A DNA stretch of 64,000 nt, taken from NCBI GenBank assembly GCA_030142905.1, contig JASJOG010000002.1, positions 5,961,001-6,025,000 of the forward strand. Direction: 5' to 3'. The notes beneath the pieces were generated by a model. The model was not told where the DNA came from and ran no database searches. It saw only the letters and a program-made list of their open reading frames with translations. This stretch comes from Heliopora coerulea. Its lineage: Eukaryota > Cnidaria > Anthozoa > Scleralcyonacea > Helioporidae. The position numbers were made by a program, and so were the translations under genes. Positions 14,701-26,700 of this stretch are shown here, one piece after another (the first letter of the stretch is position 1; every line of letters starts with the position of its first letter).

Positions 14701-17700
14701 GACTAGCTGCCATCGTCTCGGTCCATATGTTGGTCCGGCATGTTACTAGTAAAGACCTCACCCTCGTTCAATAATTGATAAACATTACGATTTCTTACTT
14801 TAATTCTCTTCTGTCGATTGGTTTTCCTTCCCGAATGAAATCGTCGGGAAGCAGGATTTTGTTAATTTAATAGTAACACAAAAGCAGAGTGCTGCGTGGG
14901 CAGTGTTCGACGACGTGTAAAAAGACAAAAGGGCGAAAGAATTGCGAGAACTTTAGACAAGGGATGCTGGAGTTTCGTCAGAAGGTCTTTTAACTGGTTC
15001 AATCTGACGAATGTCATTTATTTCCTCTCTCAGAGTCATTGTCAAGGTGATGCACTGCGCCCTTTTGTTTTTGTTTTCATACGGGTATCTTATCAGTTTC
15101 CCAGCCTTTGAGTGCTGTGCCACAACGCATGGATTGTACGCAGCTAAATTATAGTGAGTTATTTTTCACGAATAATTCGTAAATGTGGGACATGATTCCG
15201 AAGACAATTTAAAGGTTTATCGGTTTCCTATTTACGAATTTCCTTCGTTCGTTGCCAATATCTCTTGGAGTGTTTCAGCATATCGTTGTTTATTCTACGT
15301 CTGTGATTATTCGTATTGATAATCCTCCACGTTTCGGAATGAAGCATATATTACTGTTTCGTGTAGGCAAATTTGAAAGCGAGCGACAGTCGAGTCTTTC
15401 TGGGTATGACAGGTGAAGAAAATTTCGACAAATTTACAGGACAACTTTTCCGCAAACAGAATTTTGCGGCCTGTAAAATCGTTGCAAAAGCGAAAACAAG
15501 CGCGTAATGCATTACACTGACACTGACTTTTTAAGTTTCGGCAGCTCCCTCACCCTCTTAGCATTTCAGTATGATAGGGGACCTATGGAAGGAAAAAGGA
15601 GTTCCACTCAAACTGCAGTTCAAGATGAATTATACCAGCGTATAAGCTTTACAATCATCGACAGTAATCCGTCCGCGTTTGTCGCTACAAATGGAGGCTC
15701 CAGAAAAACTAGCAGAAATTGATCATTCGATTAAAATTTGATATTTAAATGGAGACAGTATATATTGCAAGGAATTGAGCAAAATTACAATCTGGTCATG
15801 ATGTGTATGGCAAATTGCTGCTAGCAACTATGAATCTGGATAATCTTAAATGACTGTCAACGGCGGTAAAAATGTGACACCGTTTTCTGAAGGCCGTGAT
15901 GCATGGTACAATCATGAAACATGTATAACGTAAAAATAAAAAAAATATTGCTAGTTGCAGTGAGAATTAGGGTTTGGGTAACAAACTCTGTGTCTCGTAT
16001 TTTAGTGTATCAACTAGTTGCACGAGAGGCAGATTTGAGTCTGCTCTTTAACACTTTCATGCATACCGTTGTCGTGCAACAACAAATTACAACAATAGAA
16101 CTAATGGAAGAACAAAGCAAAAAACAAAAGAAAACAAAGAACAAAAGAATAAAAATATCATGTATGAAATGGTTAAACTGCAACAATGATATTACCCAAG
16201 TGGGCTGTTTCTTTAAAATTTAAAGACATAGACACAAATCATGGCATAGTTATTACAATGACAAAGAATCAAAACATCACTAGGTCTGAAATGAGCAATT
16301 TATCTAAGAAGGTAAAGAGGTCGACTGCAATAAATTTTGACATGTTGCACTATGAATATTGCATGTCGGACCCTTTTACATGGTGAAAACAATTTTTTTT
16401 CGCAAAACATGCTGCATGGAAAATCACACTGAGCAACAGGACTTCACGAACGACTGTCGTCTTTGGAACAAGGTACATTACCTGTGCAGATATTCGGATA
16501 ACTCTTCCACGAATAACTCTGGACATTCAGACAGATGCTCAGTAAGCACATCAGCTACCTAAAATGACAACAAAGAATTTCATCCGTTTTAAACTGTCAT
16601 AGACAAATTTATCAAGGTGCAAAATAAAATCTTAGTAAGTTACGGTCATCAAAGAAACCCTTGAAGCTGCCATCGCCGTATGGAGAACAGCTTGGAATTT
16701 TGAAGAGTAAAGAGCAGTTGCAGATCCAGAGGGGGGTTGGTGGTGGCCCGACCTCCCTCACGTCAGGGCGAGTGCCTACGTCCACAGAATGTAAAAATGT
16801 TCCTGGAACGACGTGTTCCTGCAGAGTTTTGGATGGGAGGTCGGCCCCTTGTCACAATAAGGACCTTAAGATCTACTACGTCAACTTGAACGACGACGTC
16901 CTTGAAAATTTCTGCATTTAAAGAAACCACGGTTTATCGAGAACTGCACTTGATACTTGCAGCTTGTTTTATGATTCCTAAAACCCCTCCAGTTCTCCAA
17001 AAACGACCGTAGTCTCAGGTTGAATTCAATCTTAAGAAACAGCTGTTTTCACTCCGCGTGGTGACTTCGTTCTTAAGACGTGAAAACGGTCTGGGCTAAA
17101 TTGTATGCAGAACGACGACGGTGGTGAGAATAACTTGAAGAACAAATATTATCCACTCTCTTTGTTTCGCATGAATTATTCTTGTTTCGAAGGACGCGTC
17201 GTTGGAGTTGACATCGTAGATTTTAAGGTCCCTAATGTTGACCATGCATCCAAGCCTGGCAAGACTCGCGAGAACTCTAGACATGAACTAACGCCCATAA
17301 AACCTCGCACAGCCGCCATTTTGTGTGTACGTGCTGTTGTTAATATGTCTCAAAGGGAGTGTCGACTTCATGAAGACAAACAAACCGCGACATTCAGTCT
17401 TTATTAAAATCAAAGGATAGTCTGAGTCGAAATAAGAGTTGATTTAGCCGATTCAATCCTGTCCTTGAAATATTTAACTGATATATAATTAGATATATGC
17501 AAATACACCACTGTAAATATGATCATAGTAATTTTTTCGGGATGAACAAATGTCCTTTGTTACTCGTGAATCTAATGAAATGTTTTGTTCCAGACCCTCT
17601 CCTCGCGGAGGACACTACAATCTCGGGTAAAATTGTGTGGACATACACTTCAATTTTTCTTTTGCCCAGTTTTAAACTAAATAAAACGTTCCTTTCCCTT

Positions 17701-20700
17701 TTCCATCGCCAATGTTGCGTTATGTTACGATAACCAAACGAAAGCTTAGGTTTTCGCGGGTGTAGATTAACCACATTGCTATAGGAGAGGTGGTGAACGT
17801 TTTTCTTGTTGTCACGTAAAATACGTGCTAAAAATGAAAAAGCGCGCGTGATGTCCACGTGAGTGTTGTCCAGGATTGTAGATCGCGCTTTAAACACGGA
17901 GCGACGCTATAAAAGGGTAAGCTCCTCCCACATTTCTGGCTTCGTATGGCGGTTGCATGTTTCAAAATGGCGAACACTTTGAAGCGTGACTGAACTGGAC
18001 AGCGTAGAGCTCCACAAGCGTGTCCTAGAGCCTAAAGCTTACGGAAATACTTTTAAAATGTATTTTTAAAATACAGCTAAACAATATATAAAGCAATAAA
18101 TGGCTGAACATGCCACATTTACTGATTATTCTGGTTGTTATACATCGTATTATAATCATTCGAGACGTCCTGCGCATCTTCATTCACTTATAGTCTTCCT
18201 ACCCGCGCAGTGTTTGGGCACGATTCATATTTTATTAAGTCCGCGATGTGTCATAGCCATCTGTATTCTTTTTGGCGAATACTTGAAGCTTGTAATATTA
18301 TAAATATAAACAAAACCTGGCGCCACTTTCAAATTCATTTGTGGCAAATATGGTCAGTCGCTCTCATCCAACAGCTCGGACTTCTACCTCTGCGCAAAGC
18401 ACAACTCCGCGTTCTGCGGGGCTTAGCAAGTATGATTGCAATAAAGCCTACTACCAGAAGAATAAAAGGGCAATTAAAGAGAGCAAGGCCTACTACGGCT
18501 TCAAAATGGAAGTGAAACGCGATGAGGAAGGGCGCTTGGTAGAAGTACGTAAAAAGATCAACACCGTAAGGAATCAGTAAGTGTCCAACGGAAAACCGGC
18601 AGGAAATATTGAAGTGATGGAATTGCTCTTGGATTGTTGGCTCAGTCAAAACAGTTCAAATGGCCAACAGGCGCAAAATATCCAGGCAGCAACGTCGTTG
18701 AAAACAAATTCACCTCCTATATTCTCCTCAATTGAACGTGATATCCGTCCACCGGAAATTAGTCTGAACTCAATTGACCAATAACATGCGACCTTTCCTT
18801 AATCATAATTGACAGGCTGAGAAACTCAGCCTTTTCTTATGCGATCGCTCCGTGTTTAAGGGCTTAAGTGAATTCGGCGAATCCCTGAATTTATCAGGCA
18901 ATCGCGGGCTCAACTAACTTAACCTTAACCCAAACCCTAACCCAAACCCTAATCTTAATCCCAAACTGGGATCCGCTAAACGGCACTCTAGCCTACTAAA
19001 GTTAACTACGCTTCCATATGTCATTTTATTCGTGAAATACTAAAACTTGTTTATGTAAGTGATGTAATTTTCACATCATATTGGATGGCTTTTACGAAAA
19101 TCCGATACATATTAGAGTTTATTAAAAAGAAACCCTTGAAAGTGCGCGGAAACTGGGTGGATTTATCGAATGGTACAAAACGTGCAAATTTTCGAGTGAT
19201 GTATGTAGTGGGACGTCTGCATATTAAACCTATTGTTTAGTGTGACGTCGAAGTTATGTTATTTACATGTCAAACTACGTTTTACTTGTCAACTACGAAA
19301 TCAGGTGCTTAAAATGCAAAGTCTTATCATTTCAAGAATTCTTTCAAGTAAAAGCGCCTCTATCAAGATTAATTTCCAATTTTAAATAAACTTCAGTCCG
19401 GAGTGTGAATAGACATTTCATGCCACTAAGAACTGTGAAATTTTAGGTGTAAAGTTTTCAAACAGCATGCGCAAACCCAAAATCTCATCGCTATGTTTGC
19501 AATAAAGGACTGGATCCAACAGAGTCAGTTTGAACTTGTACTGACATTGTACCACCGAACCCTGTAACAACTCCATGGCTGACTTCAGTCAACGTCTGGA
19601 CTAAAAAGTGATGTTGGAGTCAAGGCCTTTCTGGCTGTCGCCATCAGTCCATCTTGTCAAAAATATTTTCAAATTGAAAATAAAATGTCACTAAAGATAG
19701 AATTTTTCAAAAAGCATGTCTGTTTAGAACTTTAGACATTTCACCAAACCGTAAAGGAGGTATTTTGAATCAAACTCGTGACGAATACTATCCAAAAATA
19801 CCAAAGAATATTTGATTTGGAAACATCAGTCTAGAAAGAAGAAACTGCGGAGAAAAAGAAAACTGCATTTCAATGGACGTTTCAGGGCTAGCACAATTTT
19901 CTTTCGAGGCGAGTGATTTCCCGCCGTCACTGGCCCATAAATTGCTGCAATGCTAAATTGTTTGCGTTAGAAATGGTGAAGATCACTTGTTTGTATTTAT
20001 AACTAGAACTGTTGGCAAATTGCAAGGCCATTCCTGAAAATTGTTTCGAAAAATGCGTGCATGAAATCAATACTTCATGAATAAAACACAAAAGGAATTG
20101 GCTCTTAATTAGTAAGCTATAAATCAGATACAGAATCGAGCTGATTTACATGAACTTTTCCTTCGATTTTCTTGGTTAAATTCAATATAATTTCAAAATA
20201 GCTGGTAAAAATAGCTGTTTAAATATATTCGTATTTTAAGAAAGATAACATACTCGCGTCTGAGCAGTTCAAATTGAGCAGTTTAAATTTTACTTGAAGA
20301 ACCACTAGCCACACGTTAACTCGTGCTTATGATTTAACACCAACTCGTGATCACTAGGTTTCATCATGAGATTCGTAGAAATAGAGCATTTTGTTGTACC
20401 ACGTTACCAAATGTACGAAACACGAGGTTTATTGTGGTCATGACTTTCCTCGCAATTTCAAGTCACTTTGACTACTGCCACTAAAATGCGAACCCATCAC
20501 ACGAATACAGCCTTTATTGTCATGAATTTCACGTAAAGACCAAGCATAGTTAAAAATTATTGAGACGTCTTTAACATTATTTCGCAGACAGCAAGGAGAT
20601 TACTCTTGGCTTCAAACAGAGTGTCGTTTTGCTACAAAACTGATATAACTTCTTGCATATGATTCTAACAGTTTTCAAACTCATTAACGACAGCACAGCA

Positions 20701-23700
20701 CATCGCATGTTCTAGTTCCTGTCTGCAGTGAAAGGTACTGCTTGATACATGTAATTGCAGTTTAGTAACTGGTAGTAAATGTCCTCGAATTGGTAATACG
20801 TATATCGCTTAAACAAACCATGCTTTCAATTGTCGCTCACCATCTAAGCTCTTGCAGCTAAGTAGTTGGAGTGCAGATCAAGCTTTCACAAACTTGCACT
20901 TCATAGTGTTGTCATGAAATACTTCCTTCGCCGTTACTTGGAATAGTAAGGTCGAATAGTGGGAAGATATGGTAAGTTCACTAATATTATTAATTTGATA
21001 TACGTAATTTTCTTAAACGTCTTATCGTAAAAAGTCTGGCAAAGAGACGAACATATATCAATGATTGAGATTCAAATTGGAATTCAGATCTTTCGCGTAT
21101 CTGACCTGCTCTTGTGTCATAAACTCCAGTGCTTGATTGGAAGTTTTTGGCTCATTGTCCTCCATATGTTTCTCAGCTTTAAGTTTGCTTTTGTCCTTCT
21201 ATATTTACATAAAAAAGAAGTAAGAAGAATAGAATCAGTCGCGTCACTGGGGTAGTTTGGGGAGGGGGGGGGGGGGGGAACAAAGTCAAAATTTTCTCGA
21301 CGAATCTGATTATTTTTCCGACAAATTAGACAACGTTCGTGAAAAGTTCCTTTTTGGCACATCTCTACTGGCACATCGTTGGTTAAGCTCCGGAAATTTA
21401 AAGCAAGGTTTAAAGCTAAATCTAATCATTAACATAGTTTTTACTTAAACTCGGTATTTTTCATGTCTAAGCTTTACCATTGCCATGTGTATGTTGGTCG
21501 CCGGTGTACCAAATATATAAAATATACATGCACATTGCTACCTGTTAATAATATAGTGGTCAAACAATATTTTTTCATTGAGTACAATAAACAATATTAT
21601 ACTAAAACAACTATTAGAAATTAAGGATTTCGGCATAAAACATCTAACTCTCTAAAATTGCATACTAGAATTTGGCAATTCTTTCTTTCGTATATGCAAA
21701 AATGTCAACTAAATAGTCATATGACAGGTTACCAGCAAGTTCATGCACGTTTACTGCTTAATGGAGCTAATGTGCTTAGACTGTTTGACGACATGTTCGT
21801 TCGGAAACAATTGCAACTAAATGATGCAACTAAAAGTACGTGCGGCTGACGTACTAGACGAAGGAGCAACACAAATTGGATAAAGTTTCAAAATGTGCAA
21901 GAAAATATTGCGTAAATTATGCGATACTAAGAACGTAAGCGTTGCTGCTGGTCAAGTTTGTCCTTATAACGACTCTTCTAATTTAATAATAATCTTTATT
22001 GCAAATAATAAAATCTGCTCCAGGAGCACTCTCACAACAGTGATTTTCAGAGAGGTTCTGGAAAAGCTTAAATAAAAAAATAAATTAAGTAAGTACTTAA
22101 ATATATATATATATATATAAGTCTATTATACAAATATAAAATCTACAAACAATTGTAATTAAGATGAAAGTTCACCCAGAAAGGTACGTTTAAAAGCTTG
22201 AATATTATGGGAATTTCTAACGTTTTGACTAAGGTCATTCCATTCCTTGACGGCCTGATACTCAAGCCTTTGTTTGCCACAGTTTTACTTACCATAGGAA
22301 ATCTAAGATTGTCTTTGCTCCTAGTATTGTACTTATGAATATTAGCATTCTTTGAAAATGCCAAGCTATGCGATGTTAAACTATTAAGGCATTTAAAGAT
22401 ATATAGACATCTATGGTAACTACGGCGGTTCTCTAGCCGAATCCAGCCTACAGCTTGGATGGCATCAGTTGCTCATGAATACAATGGTCTATCTAAGATA
22501 CGTTTAGCGGACTTGTTTTGCAGAATTTGCAAAGAACTCGTAACTTCTACATTATTCTTACCTCCCCATACAATATCTGCATAATCGAAAATGGGGAGGA
22601 TTAAGCTATTATAAAAAAGAAGACGAGCATTAAAAGGAAGTAAGTGTTTTATCCTACGCAAAAGACCTAAGCGTTGATTGATCTTACAAGAAATAGCATC
22701 AATATGATCTTTCCAAATAAAATTAGATGACAGAGTTACACCTAAGTACTTAAATGTATCTGAGCTCGATATTACTTTGTTGTAAACTGCAGCAGATAAA
22801 CATGCTGGCTTGTTGATTTTCCTGTTACTACCAATAAGCATACATCTACTCTTATCCAGATTTAAAGAAAGTTTGTAATGGTTAAGCCAATTGGCTAATC
22901 TAGTTAAGTCAGTATTAAGGCTTTCTTGCAAGTCATTGATACTTGATGCAAAACAGTGTCATCAGCATAAAGTGATATATTACAGTGTTTAGGTACACTT
23001 GGCAGATCTTTGACGTAAATGATGAATAGAAGAGGGCCTAGTATGCTCCCTTGCGGTATTCCGTAAGTAATGGGCAGGGCGTCGGACAGCTCACTCCCAC
23101 AAGATGTACGTTGTACTCTGTTGCTAAGATAGGACTTAATACAACGGAGTGTATCGGGCGAGACACTGGTAGACCCAGTAATTTGGACAGTAAGATCTTA
23201 TGGTCTACCGTGTCGAACGCCTTTAGCAAATCAAGAAACACAGCTCCACACATTTTTCTGCGCTCCATGTAGCCTACGACTTCGTCAGCAAAACTTGTAA
23301 GAGCGATGACGGTAGAGTGCTTCGGACGAAATCTAAACTGCTTGTCCGTGAGGAGGCTGTTGTCGATTAGATACTCATAAAGTTGCATATAAACAACTCT
23401 CTCAAGGATCTTGCTTAATGTTAGCGAGATTGATATGGGCCTGTAATTGGAAGCATCAGTGCGATCCCCTGTCTTGAAAAATGCAATGACCTTTGCCGAT
23501 TTCCAAATTCTACGGAATTCGTGAGTTCTAATTGAAAGGTTCAGCAAATAAGTAATGAAAGAGAATATTGAAGATGCTGCACATTTCAATAGCCGTGCGC
23601 TAATGTTGTCCAGGCCGATAGCCTTATTGGTCTTGAGGGCAAGAAGCTGCTCGAGAACAAATGATTCACGCACTTTACTTAGCTGAAAATTTCCTGCGTT

Positions 23701-26700
23701 CTCGGTGACATAATTGTTGGTATTAAAAGAAAGGCAAGAGGTGAGTTTCTCAGCAAGTACTTTTCCGACTGAAGCAAAATAGGTATTAAGGGTCTTTGCT
23801 ATGGACTTACAGTTAGTGTGCTTGACTTCATCCACGACGATACATTGCGGACCCGTCTCTTTGTGTTTGCTACGGTGAGAGGCCTGGTTAAAAGCGTTCC
23901 AAATGGCGCGACAATCGCCTTTACTCTGTTCTATCAGGTACAATAATACAATAATACAATACTTTATTGACATCTCCCCCCATAGGGGTTTTTCAGTGAC
24001 AATAATTAATAAATAAAGGTTAAAAACTATACAGTATATTAATAAATATTAAAGATAATAATAAATTAAGTAATTAAAAACTAGCTAACATTGGCGACAG
24101 GATAACTCATCGTAACTCATGATAACTCATCGTAAAAAGTCTTTCATAAGATGTTATCTTAAATTGCGCTTAAAGTTATTTAAACATTTGCTAAGCTTAA
24201 TTTCAGATGGTAAGTTATTCCATATATTAACGATTCTATAAGAGTACGACCTCTGCCCTGTTTTTGTTTTAAATAATGGGATATTCAAATTCTGCGAACT
24301 TCTAGTCACTCGCCCACTTACGTTACTTCTAAAAATAAATTTATCACATAAATATTATGGAGCCATGCCCGTCATACACTTAAACGCCATAACGGCATCT
24401 CTGAAGTATAAATTAGTTTTTACTGGTAGCCACTTTAGGTTCTTAAGCACTGGAGTTACATGATCGTATTTCTTAGTGTTACTAACTATGCGGGCAACAA
24501 AATTCTGAACACTTTGCAGCTTCCTAATATTTGTATTAGGAAGTATTAGACCATACCGAGGAATAGTAGTACAATTTACTAAAAACCAAAGTGTTTATAA
24601 TTGTTATTCGAAAATCTTTCTTAAAAACATGTTTTACACGGCTTATCTGTCCTAATGCAGACATGCAAGAAGAAACAGTGTTTATAACATGATTATTAAA
24701 AGTTAAGTTTTGTCGAAGGTCACACCAAGATCCTTAACAGATTGTGTTGGTACAACTTCTTTACCCAACAGCGAGTGGTGAAATTGTGGCAATCTTTCTG
24801 TCATTTGTCTGCTGCCATATATGATTAGTTTGGTCTTCTCCGGGTTTATTAACTAACGGTTGCCGAAACACCAGTCGCGGAATCTTAATAGGTCTTCATT
24901 CATAGTAGCGACGGCGTTTTTGCAATCATGTACACCAAACGACATGTACAATTTAGTATCATCAAAATAACAATCAGATGAGCAGTTTTTGGATACAGTC
25001 GGTAGATCGTTCACATAGATTGTAAAAAGCAATGGCCCCAAAATAATTCCTTGCGGGATACCGCTGGTCAACGGCATCGCATCCGAAAGTGTGGAATTAA
25101 TACGCACATCCTTGTTCCTTTCAGACAAATAGCTAGTGAACCACCTAAGAGCTGATGTTGAAGTACCAAAATAGGCCACAATAGTATTTAGACTTGGAAG
25201 ACTTAATCGATTTATTCACAAGATTCCTCAACTTTTTGTACATGTTCCAATGATTTAAAGAATTTGGTTTCAAAGCCTTGCGGTGATGGTGGTCACGACC
25301 CCGCATTGTTTCCGATATATTGGTATTCATCCAAGGCGCTGGTATGCCTTTAACTTTTTTCTTCTTAACCCTTTCATGCATACCGTTGTCGTAGAACAAC
25401 AAATTATAACAACGGAGTTAACGAATGAACATAGTTAAAAACAAAAGAGAATAAAGAACAAAAGAATAAGAAATCGTGCATAAAAGGGTTAATTGGCGCA
25501 TGGGCATCAGTGACATCAGAAAAAAGCTCATTCCACGTTAATACAGCATCATGAATTTCGCTGTCGTTTTGTACAAGGTGCCAAGGTATATTTTTCAAGT
25601 CCTGAATAAAGGAATCAGCATCAAAGTGTTTATATGAACGGTATGCAACAACTCTCGGGGGACCTTTGATTACACCTGATTTAACCACACAAAAAACTAG
25701 TGAATGATCGCTCAGCGCAAAAGAAACAACCCAGAGTTCACAATGCGATGTTCATTGTTCACAAAGATTAAGTCAATCAATGACTGACATTCCATAGTAA
25801 GTCTTGTGGGCTCGGTAATAACTTGACACATATCCAAAGAGCGCATGAAGTTATTCAGCTTTTGTTTGTTTAGCTTCTGGCATCCAGAAATTCTTTGTGA
25901 ATAGTCGACATTGAAGTCAAGTAGAATTATTTCCGACTTATCCGTATTCAACAGAGAAAAACTTTCACGAAGGCCAGTAATAAAATAGTCTAAATTCGAG
26001 TCAGGCGCCCTGTATGTACAGCAAATTAGGGTGGGCTTGCAGACTTTGCGAATAAGCTCAATCCATAATAGCTCATTTTCGCCATTGTAGAGGTCGTTTC
26101 GTACAACAAATGGTAAACCATCTCGGATATAAATTATGATTCCGCCGCCAATTTTATGTCCATCCCTATCGCGTCTTACACATGTATAACCGGGAAGTTG
26201 TATTTCTGCATCTTGAATCGTTGAATTTGGCCACGTTTCCGACAATGTCAATACATCTATAGCATTATTTCGAAGCTCTAGGCGAAGAGAGTCGGTCTTG
26301 TTCCGTAAGCTACGGATGCTTAAGTGGGCTATTTTAAGTCCTCTAGTTTTCTTTATATCAGCCAAGCACCTGAAACCAGGATTAGGTTCAACATCTCCTG
26401 ATAAAACAATGAGTGCAAAGGCCAACGAGGCATACTAGAAGAGTATACAGGCCATAAAGACGGAACGACAAACCACAACTTTTTCATGGGTCGACTTGAC
26501 TGGCTTAGATAGACTCTCAATTTCGACTTTCACAGACATTTGAGTCACGAAATAAACATCTTCATCCTTAAAGTAGGTCTTATTCCAAACACTTAGGCGG
26601 TTAGACAAGCTAGTAAAAACTATTAAAAAAATAAAAGGCAAAAACTTGAAGAGTAAAAGTGCAAGCGTCCAACCGCCATGCTTCGCCGACACGTGCACTG

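Noticed and set aside
18335..18649. 104-codon minus ORF inside the TTAA element
   Set aside because: It is the shadow of the plus-strand ORF, with an implausible hydrophobic composition.
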